Of a DNA stretch of 64,000 bases, positions 1 through 8,107 are shown piece after piece; the stretch's first letter is position 1, and every line of letters starts with the position of its first letter. Both the position numbers and the translations under genes were made by a program. The notes below the pieces were generated by a model, which ran no database searches, was not told the DNA's origin, and worked only from the letters and a program-made list of their open reading frames with translations. Origin of the DNA: Thiocapsa bogorovii (GTDB taxonomy: Bacteria; Pseudomonadota; Gammaproteobacteria; Chromatiales; Chromatiaceae); contig NZ_CP089309.1 in assembly GCF_021228795.1 (NCBI RefSeq), positions 1,302,001-1,366,000 of the forward strand, read 5' to 3'.

Positions 1-59
1 TGCGGTACCAATGCGGTGGTTTCGGGTTCACCCTGCGGGTGAGGGATCGGGTTGCTCAT
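1..59 (-). CDS. Start of a gene running off the left edge (partial)
   Basis: A minus-strand gene begins here. The start codon at 57-59 is preceded by a strong Shine-Dalgarno sequence (AAGGAGGT on the minus strand, 64-71) at ideal spacing. The first residues read MSNPIPHPQGEPETTALVP, then the window ends. Nothing can be said about function from 19 residues. The start is credible because a near-perfect ribosome site precedes an open frame. Confidence 0.6.
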   Translation of the reverse strand, partial: MSNPIPHPQGEPETTALVP

Positions 60-181
60 GGGGACCTCCTTGCGCCGATATTTCAGCGGCTTGGATCACT
101 CGAGGCAAGGTTTAACTGCTCTTTTTAGGGACAACCACTTGTTCGGCTTCGAAGGGATCGATCGTAATCTACGAGATCTAA

Positions 182-316
182 ATGGCTAAGATCTACATCG
201 AAACGTCCATCGTCTCCTACCTCACCGCGCGGCCATCCAACAATTTGATCGCTGCTGCGTGGCAAAGGGAAACGGTCGATTGGTGGGAAACGCAAAGGGG
301 CCGATTTGACTTGTAC
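182..316 (+). pseudogene. PIN-domain (VapC-like) toxin gene, 5' part, cut by an IS256-family element
   Basis: The first 45 codons (MAKIYIETSIVSYLT...) match the N-terminus of VapC-like PIN-domain ribonucleases, including the first acidic active-site residue in the IYIETS segment. The frame stops at the left end of an insertion sequence. Removing the element and one copy of the 7-bp duplicated target CTTGTAC rejoins it in frame to the part at 1775-2129, giving an intact 160-residue protein (...GRFDLY + ISEVVVEE...). PIN toxins of this family cleave RNA and are paired with a small partner gene, which is present at 2116. The insertion must inactivate the toxin. Confidence 0.85.
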
Positions 317-1774
317 GAGCTATTGTCAAATCTGGTGTATGACCATAGGGCCAGAGTTTGATCAGGCGGCTTCCCGTTGCTCCTCTTGGGTCTCCGGTGG
401 GTCGTCGGACACCGGAATCCCGTCTTCGTAACGTGTCCCGCCGAGCAGTTCGGCCACTTTCTCGGGGGCACGGATGCGCCGCCAGGTCTTGGCGGCCTCT
501 TCGCTCATCTTGAAGGCCAGGCCGAGGAAGGTCGCGCGGGTGACGCAGTTCTTGGTCCGGCCGGTGCGATGGCGCACGGTGGCGAAGGTCGACTCGATGG
601 GGTTGGTGGTGCGCAGGTGCACCCAGTGCTCGGCCGGGAAGGCGAAGAAGGCGAGCAGGGCCTCGCGGTCCTTCTCGAGCTTCTCGGTGGCCTTGGGATA
701 TTTGGCCCCATAGCGGTTGATGAAGCGCTTAAAGGCTTGGTCGGCCTGCTTGCGGGTCGGCGCCATCCAGATCGCCTGCAGATCCGCCTTCGCCTTGCCT
801 TGCAACGACTTGGGCAAGGCATTGAGCACGTTGCCCATCTTGTGGAACCAGCAGCGCTGATGCGCGGTCTCGGGGTAGACCTGCTCAAGCGCACCCCAGA
901 ACCCCAGCGCCCCGTCGCCGACGGCCAAGCGCGGACCCGTCTGCAGACCACGTGCCTTCAGATCGCGCAGCACATCGAGCCAGGATTCGGTGGATTCACG
1001 CAACCCGTCGACGATGGCGACCCACTCCTTGGTGCCGTCGGGCCGCACCCCGATGATCACCAGCAGGCAGAGCTTGGGATCGTCGCTCTCGCGCAGTGTC
1101 GTGTAGATGCCGTCGACCCACCAGTAGGCGTACTGCCGGCCTTCGAGGCTGCGCTGGGTCCAGTCCTTGTACTCCTCGGCCCACGCGGCCTTGAGCCGGC
1201 CCAGAGCCGCCGCGGAGAGCCCTTTGGCGTCCTCTCCCACCAGCACCTCCAACGCCTCCCCGAGGTCGCCGCTGGAGATCCCCTTCAGATAGAGCCACGG
1301 CAGCGCCGCGGCGACCCGGGCACTGCGGCGCACGTACGGCGGGGCCAGCGCGGAGTTGAACTTCACCCCGGCCCCGGAGCGGTCGCGTACCTTAGGCACC
1401 TGCACCTCCACCGGACCCACCGTGGTGAGGATCTCGCGCGCCGGCAGATAACCGTTGCGCACCACCGCCCGGCGTCCGTCCATCAGCGACACCCCGGCAA
1501 ACTCCTCGAGCAGCTGCTCCACCTCCGCCTCGATGGCCCGCTGCAGGATGTCGCGCGCCCCGCGGCGCACCAGCTCCTCCAGCGGCAGGCCCAGCTCGGC
1601 CAGCACCTCGCCCCGATCCCCTCTTGCACGGCGGGCCCCCGTACTCGTATCGTCGCTCATGGCGCACCTCTCTCGTTGCTGCTTTGGGTCTCGACAACCA
1701 CATTGTCAGCAACGGTGCGCCGCCTGCTCAAGCTCTATCAGTCCCCGCTCATACACCAGAATCGAGCATAGCTC
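317..1774 (-). mobile_element. IS256-family insertion sequence, complete
   Basis: The element is 1458 bp. Its ends are imperfect inverted repeats: the left end begins GAGCTATTGTCAAATCTGG, and the right end, read inward, begins GAGCTATGCTCGATTCTGG. It is flanked by the direct repeat CTTGTAC at 310-316 and 1775-1781. IS256 elements normally duplicate 8-9 bp, so 7 exact bases fits if one flank has mutated. It carries one transposase gene on the minus strand. It looks recent, since the interrupted gene still reads in frame once the element is removed. Confidence 0.9.
362..1660 (-). CDS. IS256/Mutator-family transposase
   Basis: The protein has 432 residues, the usual length for this family. It shows the Mutator-type signature: an N-terminal region ending in the conserved VPKVRDRSG block, a DDE catalytic core (VVIGVRPDG, then AVGDGALGFW), the QRCWFHK motif, and the C-terminal TTNPIESTFATVRHRT block that contains the catalytic glutamate. 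It catalyses transposition of the surrounding element. No frameshift or stop is present, so it is probably functional. Confidence 0.95.
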   Translation of the reverse strand: MSDDTSTGARRARGDRGEVLAELGLPLEELVRRGARDILQRAIEAEVEQLLEEFAGVSLMDGRRAVVRNGYLPAREILTTVGPVEVQVPKVRDRSGAGVKFNSALAPPYVRRSARVAAALPWLYLKGISSGDLGEALEVLVGEDAKGLSAAALGRLKAAWAEEYKDWTQRSLEGRQYAYWWVDGIYTTLRESDDPKLCLLVIIGVRPDGTKEWVAIVDGLRESTESWLDVLRDLKARGLQTGPRLAVGDGALGFWGALEQVYPETAHQRCWFHKMGNVLNALPKSLQGKAKADLQAIWMAPTRKQADQAFKRFINRYGAKYPKATEKLEKDREALLAFFAFPAEHWVHLRTTNPIESTFATVRHRTGRTKNCVTRATFLGLAFKMSEEAAKTWRRIRAPEKVAELLGGTRYEDGIPVSDDPPETQEEQREAA

Positions 1775-2129
1775 CTTGTACATCTCAGAGGTGGTCGTAG
1801 AAGAGGCAGGCCGAGGCGATGAGTCAGCAGCGTCGCGACGACTTCGGGCACTTGAAGATATTGAGGTCCTGCAACTTGACAAGAAATCCGTGGCGCTCTC
1901 CAAGGCGCTGATTGAACGAGGCGCAGTACCAAAAACAGCGCTGGACGATGCGTTGCACTTGGCCGTTGCCGCGGTGAACGGCATGGAGTTTCTGCTCACC
2001 TGGAATTGTCGGCACATTGACAACGCCGAGCTGAAGCCAAAGATCAGAAACGTCATAGAAAGCGAGGGTTACCAATGTCCCGAGATAGCAACCCCAATCG
2101 AGTTAATGGGAGTCCATGACGATGACTGA
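1775..2129 (+). pseudogene. PIN-domain (VapC-like) toxin gene, 3' part
   Basis: After the target duplication, the frame continues as ISEVVVEEAGRGD and runs 116 codons to the stop at 2127-2129. The segment KTALDDALHLAVAAVNGMEFLLTWNCRHI is the conserved C-terminal half of PIN domains, with the aspartates and the TWNC...HI motif typical of this subgroup. No start codon or ribosome site of its own is evident, so this half is likely not translated unless the IS supplies transcription and an internal start. The end overlaps the partner gene by 14 bases. Confidence 0.85.
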
Positions 2130-2316
2130 CGAGGTAATGAAGGAACTTTGGGCCACAAAAGACAAGATAGCCAACGAGCACCGCTACGACATCGACGAAC
2201 TGGCCGAGTATTTCCTACAGAAACAATCTTCTCGCCGCGGCAGATTCCACTGCGACGAGCGAGACCTGAGAGCCGAACAAGGCGCTCCAGCCGAAGTCGG
2301 TATCTCGCGCGGCTGA
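2116..2316 (+). CDS. Small putative antitoxin partner of the PIN toxin
   Basis: The protein has 66 residues and its start overlaps the toxin stop by 14 bases (a second in-frame ATG lies 6 bases later). The N-terminal half (DEVMKELWATKDKIANEHRYDIDELAEYFLQKQ) resembles the small helical proteins that usually follow this PIN subgroup and are presumed to be the antitoxin. The last 30 residues (RRGRFHCDERDL...) do not look like the family, and the natural end may have been lost by frameshift. Because the upstream gene is interrupted, this partner may now be silent or driven from the IS. Confidence 0.6.
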   Translation: MTMTDEVMKELWATKDKIANEHRYDIDELAEYFLQKQSSRRGRFHCDERDLRAEQGAPAEVGISRG

Positions 2317-2841
2317 GCGCAAGCCTTCAGGGCAAGGCTGATGTCTCCTATGGGTCGAGACCGGACCCTTCCGCCGCCTCTCGGCCGTTGCCGCAGTGCG
2401 GAAAGATCGGCGGAAGTCAGGTGAGCGAATCTTCGGAATCTGTGACGAGATCATTTTGGAAACAACAGCTGATGATCGGTTGCAGCGGACGGCGCTCTGC
2501 GCCGCCGCTGATAGGGAGCGTTAACGGCAGGCCCGATATCTCCTTTGGATCTTGCGCTGTCAGTGGGCTGCACGCCCGTTCGTCGTAGGACTCCGACACG
2601 GCTGACCGACAGCAGTCGGCCAACTTCGGACATCGACCTCGGATCGATGAGCGGCATCTCGACGCCGGAAGTCGAGACCGCAAGCGAACACGGCAGCTGT
2701 TCTTCAGGAGCGAAAGAAGACGGATTGGGATCGGTGCGATATCCCCTGGATTTCGTGTTACGTCCCGATTTCCCGCAGGCCGGACGTGCGTGTCCAGGCA
2801 ATCGCGCGTTGAGCCAAGTCAACCCGCGCCAGCCCGCTACC
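2317..2841. other. Non-coding or decayed stretch
   Basis: About 525 bases without a convincing gene on either strand. Open frames exist but have low-complexity Arg/Ser/Pro-rich translations typical of shadows in GC-rich DNA. No hairpin followed by a T-run, tRNA or repeat was found. It lies between the toxin locus and the 3' end of the convergent GTPase gene. Confidence 0.5.
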
Positions 2842-4272
2842 TCAAAAGAAAGTCTTACGCCTAGGTGTCTCGGACCCGACACCTTCGACCAGTCGCGGAC
2901 GGCGCGGCTCTGGGGCAGGGAACATCGCCGGGCGATCCTGCTCCAACGCGGGTGCTGGCGCCTCGTTATCACGCATGGCGTTGTAGAGTTCGCTCCGAAG
3001 CTGAGGAATCAGCCTGCCCGTCAGTTCTTCAAGGCGCTCGCGGTCGTCCCAACGCATCTTCTCGAACGACTGAAGGCCGCGCTTTTCAGCAATCTCGCGG
3101 GCGCGTGGGCTGACCTCTTCCCATATCATGCGCAGGTCCTCCGCCCGGTCGAGCAACAGCAACTCTCGATCATGCAGCTCTTCGAAGATCTGGTCGAAGC
3201 GAGCAATCAGACGCCGTTTGGTCCGCGGGAGCGTTACATACCCGATAACAACGAAAGCCAGGACTGCGGCCAATGCAATCCCTGGCAACGCCACTACCAT
3301 GCCCGTGGCAAACGCGGCAGCGCTCAGCCCGCCCAAGAGCAGGATCGAGAGACCGACCCACCGCGCGCGGACCGATCTTAGCCTGTTGGCGGCCTCGCCG
3401 ATCACCATCGCGTGCAGCCGGAGCCGCTCAGCATAGGCCTGGATCTGTGTGATCTGGTTGTCCATCCGCCGGGTCGGTGCACGGCGTAACTCACCGATCA
3501 GGTCGTTTCGCGCTTTCTCAAAGTCCTCCATCGGTAGGCGCGACTTCGGCTTGTCGGCCACCGGTACAAAGGTGTTATAGATCATCGGCAAGTCTTTGCG
3601 CGGGATCACCTTTCCCAGGTTCCAGCAGAGGGCTCCGTAGGCCCGCGCGAAGTCGTGCAAGCTCTGGAACTGATCCACCTTGTTCAGGACGATCAGCATC
3701 TTATGGTCGATGCCCGATAAGGACTCGCGGAAGACCTGGAGTGTTTCGCCCGTCGTCCCGGGCTTATCCGGATCAAAGAAGACCAGCACAAGGTCGGCGC
3801 GTTCGGCGAACCAACGCACCACACCGGGGAAGTCATAACCACGCCCGGTCTCGTCCTTGGCAGCGTCGATCATGCCCGGGCTGTCGATCAACGTCACCGT
3901 TTGCAATAGTTCAGCGGGGCGCAGCTTCAGCCTCACATGTGAAACCAATTGGCTACCAAAGGGCCGGAGCCCCTCGTAGGGCAAGTCCGGATTACTCACG
4001 ACAGCAGCCCCATCTCGCTCGGTCGCGGTCGCGCCATGGGTGATGATCGTGAACCCGTCATCCGTGGGAGCGACCCCGGTGTTCTGAACGTCGTCGCCCA
4101 GGAGATAGTTGACAAAAGTGGACTTCCCCGATGAATGATTGCCCAAGAGCAAGACCTGCGGCGGCCGACGCAATTCGCCCAGAGTTGGGGGACGTCGGAA
4201 AAAGAACTCTTTTGCCAGCGGGTCGAGAAGGTCGTCGTAGAAGCCGCGGATCTGGACAGCGATTTTTTCCAT
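2842..4272 (-). CDS. Dynamin/EHD-like GTPase with membrane hairpin
   Basis: A 476-residue protein if started at MEKIAVQIRG; a longer frame exists to 4353, but the family-like sequence begins here. The GTPase domain shows the P-loop GNHSSGKST (about residues 44-52), a conserved Thr in the DDGFTII region, the DSPG switch and the NKVDQF base-recognition motif. A hydrophobic hairpin (LSILLLGGLSAAAFATGMVVALPGIALAAVLAFVV in the full sequence) follows at about residues 300-335, then a charged helical region. This fits bacterial dynamin-related or EHD-like GTPases that act on the inner membrane. The specific role is unknown. It stands alone, convergent with the toxin locus. Confidence 0.8.
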   Translation of the reverse strand: MEKIAVQIRGFYDDLLDPLAKEFFFRRPPTLGELRRPPQVLLLGNHSSGKSTFVNYLLGDDVQNTGVAPTDDGFTIITHGATATERDGAAVVSNPDLPYEGLRPFGSQLVSHVRLKLRPAELLQTVTLIDSPGMIDAAKDETGRGYDFPGVVRWFAERADLVLVFFDPDKPGTTGETLQVFRESLSGIDHKMLIVLNKVDQFQSLHDFARAYGALCWNLGKVIPRKDLPMIYNTFVPVADKPKSRLPMEDFEKARNDLIGELRRAPTRRMDNQITQIQAYAERLRLHAMVIGEAANRLRSVRARWVGLSILLLGGLSAAAFATGMVVALPGIALAAVLAFVVIGYVTLPRTKRRLIARFDQIFEELHDRELLLLDRAEDLRMIWEEVSPRAREIAEKRGLQSFEKMRWDDRERLEELTGRLIPQLRSELYNAMRDNEAPAPALEQDRPAMFPAPEPRRPRLVEGVGSETPRRKTFF

Positions 4273-4838
4273 GACGGGATGCAGAAGGGATAAGGGTAAA
4301 AGGGGATTTATAGGGGACAGGAATCGGGAATCCAAGCGAGCCGTTGCATGCAAGTCGAGCTGGTTGGAGAGGCTAACGTTCAGAATCCGGTCAAAGGCAC
4401 TGCGACGGTCCGTGTCGCTTTTGGGTCGAGAACGACCAGCGGGGTGTAAAACTTCCCGACACCCGAGAACCGGCTCGGGCGGATTTGTGGTCTGAGGCGG
4501 GAGTGGCCGGTCAGGTGCCTCTTATCTCCGCGTGTACTAGTTTCTCGGGGTCGGCACGAAGCGCCGTTGACCGGGGCTGCTCCGGCGACCTGCCTACGCT
4601 CGTGTCTGCCGCTGAAGGTGGGGCTTCCGGGAGGCTGTGCCGCACGCGGTACCGGCACCGGCGAGGTAGGCGAGGTAGGCGCAGTACAGGCGAAGCTGAG
4701 GTATGGTGAGCAAGCCAAGAGGTCTTCTGGTGAACTCCGGCAGACAAGAACCCACCTTTACGAAAGTCAAGATCCATTTGGCCCTTCCCCTCAACCTAGC
4801 TCCGTACAGAGCTTGTAAATCGGACATTACCGTACCCC
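4273..4838. other. Long intergenic region
   Basis: About 565 bases between the divergent GTPase gene and the next plus-strand gene. It should contain promoters for both. Reading all frames gave no recognisable protein. A short direct repeat (GCGAGGTAG twice, near 4659-4677) is the only structure noticed. Confidence 0.5.
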
Positions 4839-5411
4839 ATGACTACAATGCTCGCGCAGACGCATGCGATCAAAGGTTCTCGGGAATTTGAGCTTGTCGA
4901 TGACGAGGTTCGGTACATCATCAAGTCGCCGCTCAGAACGGAGTCTTTGAGCGTCGTTTTGAACGTCTTGGACCCTGAGCCTCTGATATCGGGTTCGACG
5001 CTTGCGTTTGTCAGCCAGGTGAACAGAGAGCCACTGGTTGAGTTGTTTCTCGATGAGCCGGACAGGGAGACCTTTAATCAATTCGTGAGCACGATGCGGC
5101 GACGGATTATCGAGGAGGATTTCGGCCGGCCTCGCGTCCCGGATAAGGTCGTCGATGTCAACGTCGACGGAGTCACTGAATCGATTGATATGCTGCGGAG
5201 ATACGTGGACCCGCAGGAGATCGAGGCCTTGCTTGCTGCCTTGGAGGAACTAAAGCAGACGCCGGATATCCCGCACTGCCTGCAACGCGTCGCGGAAGCA
5301 TTCAATGAGCTCGGTATTGCGCAAGGCCAGGTGCTGCTCTATGCGCCTTACATCAATTTCCTGTTGTCAGGGGCCGGTGCAGAGAGTGACCGCGCAGACA
5401 CCGAGAGGTAG
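4839..5411 (+). CDS. Conserved-looking protein of unknown function
   Basis: The protein has 190 residues, is soluble, acidic, and has no signal peptide or membrane segment. It begins MTTMLAQTHAIKGSREFELV; an alternative start is the second Met. A middle part rich in Asp/Val (DKVVDVNVDGVTESIDML) is followed by a helical part (DPQEIEALLAALEELKQTPD). I do not recognise the family. It is followed 53 bases later by a glutaredoxin on the same strand, so the two may be co-transcribed, which would hint at a redox or stress role (inference only). Confidence 0.65.
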   Translation: MTTMLAQTHAIKGSREFELVDDEVRYIIKSPLRTESLSVVLNVLDPEPLISGSTLAFVSQVNREPLVELFLDEPDRETFNQFVSTMRRRIIEEDFGRPRVPDKVVDVNVDGVTESIDMLRRYVDPQEIEALLAALEELKQTPDIPHCLQRVAEAFNELGIAQGQVLLYAPYINFLLSGAGAESDRADTER

Positions 5412-5464
5412 TCCGATCGACATCTCCTTTCGCGACACGATCGCTTCTCTAATTCGAGATCAGA

Positions 5465-5734
5465 ATGACTGCAAAAGTAGAGATTTACGGCACAAGCAAC
5501 TGCCGGAAATGCGTTGACGTTCGGGCGCTGTTGGACCGATACAGCATCGAATATGTCGACCATCTGATCGATTTGATGCCGCTTGAGAAAGACGAGATGT
5601 TCCGGCGCTGCGGGCTCAAGCACTACCCCCAGATATTCATTAATGATGAACATATCGGGGGAGAAGAGGAGTTGATGATGCTGGAGGCCGACGGGCGGTT
5701 GCGGAAGCTACTGGGTTCGCGAGTGCAGTCCTAA
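5465..5734 (+). CDS. Glutaredoxin
   Basis: An 89-residue thioredoxin-fold protein. The active site is CRKC near residue 14 (YGTSNCRKCVDVRALL), a C-x-x-C dithiol motif. The cis-proline is in KHYPQIFIN, and the C-terminal GG of NDEHIGGEEEL matches the glutathione-binding region of glutaredoxins. It should reduce protein disulfides or glutathione mixed disulfides in the cytoplasm. The usual CPYC is replaced by CRKC, which is less common and may change redox potential or partner choice. It lies 53 bases after the unknown 190-residue gene. Confidence 0.85.
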   Translation: MTAKVEIYGTSNCRKCVDVRALLDRYSIEYVDHLIDLMPLEKDEMFRRCGLKHYPQIFINDEHIGGEEELMMLEADGRLRKLLGSRVQS

Positions 5735-5780
5735 TCCCGGATTCGAGACTGACGTCCGCGAGAGGGGAGTGAAATTTCCT

Positions 5781-5808
5781 GACACCCCCCGCGGTTCGTG
5801 GGGGTGTC
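5781..5808. repeat. Perfect 9-bp hairpin downstream of glutaredoxin
   Basis: GACACCCCC and GGGGGTGTC form a perfect stem with a 10-base loop, 46 bases after the glutaredoxin stop. No T-run follows, so it is not a classical terminator, but it could stabilise the mRNA 3' end. Confidence 0.55.
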
Positions 5809-5904
5809 CGCTTCGGATCGTAAGCGGTCTGCTCGCATGCCGGGTCCGGTCGCCCCCGAACCAACTTGGTGATGGGCGTGCATCCGACTTTAGAAATTTT
5901 CTTC

Positions 5905-6048
5905 ACTCCACTCCTGAAAATGACAACTCGGTGATGAACGCCATCGGCGGCTGCCCGGCGATGGCGTGAAAGCGGCGCGCGAGCCCTGAACGGGACGCGC
6001 CGATCCGTTTCGCGGGGTGGCCAAGGTCCATGGATGAGTGGGGACCTC
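5905..6048 (-). pseudogene. Relic of an AraC-family regulator
   Basis: Minus-strand translation gives HPAKRIGASRSGLARRFHAI followed by AGQPPMAF, matching the first helix-turn-helix of AraC regulators of the cupin-type subgroup (usual form: GMSRSAFARRF...G.PPMAYL). The frame ends soon after at a stop, so the second helix-turn-helix is missing, and upstream sequence no longer resembles the cupin domain. It is a broken gene that can no longer bind DNA as a normal family member. Confidence 0.6.
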
Positions 6049-6061
6049 GTGCATCATCTGT

Positions 6062-6170
6062 AACCTGACCGACCGCGTTCAACGGGCGCTCGGCCGAGCA
6101 CCGCGCGACTTCTGCGACTATGCGCAAGCCACGGCAGCAATAGGGGTCTGGAGCCTGGAAGAGACGACTG
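6062..6170 (+). pseudogene. Possible relic of an NmrA-like NAD(P)-binding protein
   Basis: The plus frame reads LTDRVQRALGRAPRDFCDYA then QATAAIGVW, which resembles the C-terminal segment of NmrA-type short-chain dehydrogenases (LGR.PRDF.DY...A.TGVW). No Rossmann-fold glycine motif is found upstream. Such genes often sit divergent from AraC regulators, as this does relative to the adjacent relic. The assignment is from memory of the family pattern and is tentative. Confidence 0.3.
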
Positions 6171-6290
6171 CCAGAGCGATGGCCATCATCGCCGACGGGC
6201 TGGACATGGTTGAACCGAGGCAGGTCTGCAGATGACGGCGACTGGCCGTACATCCCGTGGCCTTGTCTGCGCGAGTCGCCACAAGCCGGG

Positions 6291-7283
6291 TCAGTCAGAC
6301 GACCCCTGTTCCCGCAGGTAGCGGACGACGCCAGGATGCAGATGCTCGGCCGGCACCTGCGTCGCGGTATTCTGCATGGTCGTGAAGCGCCATTGCGCGA
6401 GGCGCGCCGAGAGCGGCTGCGCACCGCGATGAATCGCCTCCGCAAGACGGTACGCGAGGGCATCGGGCAATTGCGGCCGCGTGAGGATCAGGGACCAGAG
6501 ACCCACCGAGTCGATGCGTTGCTTCTGACCTCGATAACTGCCCGCGGGTACCGACATGGCGCGCAGATGCGGATGCCTGGTGAGGATCTGCTCCACCTGC
6601 TCGCCGGTCGGTGCGATGAAGCGTGCGCCCGACGCGCTATCCGCGGCGCGAACGAAGCCAGGCCAGCCGATGCCTGCTCCCCATAACGCCTCAACCTTGC
6701 CCTCCAGCAGCAGGCGCGGACCGTCCGCGGCGCGCTCAAGGATGACAGGATTGAAGTCCGTTTCGGGGTTCAACCCGATGCCGTCGAGCACGTCGTAGGC
6801 AAGCAGGCGCAGCCCGGATGCATGGGTACCGAAGGCGACGGGTCTGGCCTTGAGATCCTCGATGCGTTGGTAGGGGGAATCGGCGCGTACGACGAACATG
6901 CCTGGGTTCGGATACATGACCGATACCACCTTCAAGTCGGCCGATGTCCGCCCAAGACCCTGCAACGAATTGTGTGCGGCGTTGCCCTCGACCAGACCGA
7001 TATCCACGGCGCCCGCCTCCAGCAGGGTAAGGTTCTCGCTGCTGCCCTGTGTGGCGACGGTCTCAATACGGAGGCTCGGGTCGATCGCGTTGATGACGTC
7101 TGCCAGCGTTTGACCGAACAGCTGGAAGCCGCCACCTGGAGTAGCGGTACCGAGCACTAGCGTGGTGGCTTCGGTGCGAGCGCTTTGGGCCGATTCGCCG
7201 GAGGCGACCGGAATGGCCGCCATTAGGAGCAGCGCGAGTAATAATCGGGAGGTGCTCGAGTGCATAGGGGGAAGCTTGGACAT
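6291..7283 (-). CDS. TAXI-family TRAP transporter solute-binding protein
   Basis: About 330 residues. A signal peptide (LLLALLLMAAIPVASG) is followed by LVLGTATPGGGFQLFGQTLA, the typical opening of TAXI receptors, then the VATQGSSENLTLLEAGAVDI segment, and later VAFGTHASGLRLLA. It should bind a small organic acid in the periplasm and deliver it to a fused DctQM membrane protein. No such membrane gene is in this window, so it is an orphan or uses a distant partner. The start at MSKLPPMHSS is chosen over an upstream Met because the signal peptide follows directly; MHSSTSR is a third option. Confidence 0.85.
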   Translation of the reverse strand: MSKLPPMHSSTSRLLLALLLMAAIPVASGESAQSARTEATTLVLGTATPGGGFQLFGQTLADVINAIDPSLRIETVATQGSSENLTLLEAGAVDIGLVEGNAAHNSLQGLGRTSADLKVVSVMYPNPGMFVVRADSPYQRIEDLKARPVAFGTHASGLRLLAYDVLDGIGLNPETDFNPVILERAADGPRLLLEGKVEALWGAGIGWPGFVRAADSASGARFIAPTGEQVEQILTRHPHLRAMSVPAGSYRGQKQRIDSVGLWSLILTRPQLPDALAYRLAEAIHRGAQPLSARLAQWRFTTMQNTATQVPAEHLHPGVVRYLREQGSSD

Positions 7284-7541
7284 GCGAGGTTCGAGGGACG
7301 CTTCAGTTTTTAGCACGGCATGGTATCAATCGCCCTGTGTCGCCAGCGAGACCTTGGCCCTCGAAACTCGGTTGAAATTTCCGGGAGTCCATCTGGATAA
7401 CGACAAGCCGTGAGCCGCCAAGCAGACGTTAGCGGACAAACGGCAGGGCTCTGGCGACTACCCGAGCGGGACTTTCACCCGCTAAAGTACGCGGCAGTCC
7501 CAAGCCGCATCTTCCCCTATTTCTCGCGAGGTCGCTTCTTA

Positions 7542-7970
7542 ATGATGTGTCGAGCAAAGCAGGGATCGGTGTCGATACTTTGGGCCGCGCGCTGGCTCTT
7601 GTTTGCGCCGGCCGCCCCGGCCGCGGAGATCCCGTACGTCCTCGTGCTGTATTCCAACCATCGCTTACCGCCGGCGAATCTCGAGTTCGAAGCCGCCCTG
7701 CGCGAGACTCTCGGTGAATCGACCGAGCTGAACGCCGAGTTTCTCGCCGGCCTGCCGACCGATGCGCTGTTGCAACGGCTGAGTGAGCTGGACAGCGACA
7801 CCCTGGTGGTTACGCCGGGCTACTTCGAAGACGGTGTCGGTCACCTGTTTTCCCCTCGCGAAGCCGCCCGGCCCATAGCCGCTGCCGCCACCGCGCCGGT
7901 GTCCACCACTGCTGTTGTCGTGGTTTGTGAGCCAGGCTTTGCCCATCTTGGGTCTTTGTCATGCGGGTAA
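7542..7970 (+). pseudogene. Truncated ABC-substrate-binding-like sensor gene
   Basis: Starts MMCRAKQGSV with a hydrophobic leader, then EIPYVLVLYSNHRLPPANLE, which is the opening of periplasmic domains like that of the sensor kinase just downstream (YRVLVLHSHRSSLPANTDW). It then jumps to LVVTPGYFEDGVGHLFSPRE, a segment that normally lies about 200 residues further on, and ends shortly afterwards in unrelated sequence. A large internal deletion and loss of everything after it leave about 140 residues with no kinase domain. It probably arose as a paralogue of the neighbouring sensor. Confidence 0.6.
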
Positions 7971-8107
7971 CGAAGGTTGACGGTATCCTCAGACGCATGA
8001 GACCAATCCCGTACAGTCAAGCACGGCGGGGCCGCGATGTTGAGCCGATCTGCACCCTCCAGCGCTGGCGCAACACGTTGTTCGGCTCTTTGTTCGGCTC
8101 CGGCCAG

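Noticed and set aside
377-1771. 464-residue plus-strand open frame over the IS256 transposase gene
   Set aside because: It lies antisense to a full transposase with clear motifs; its translation is a GC-rich shadow.
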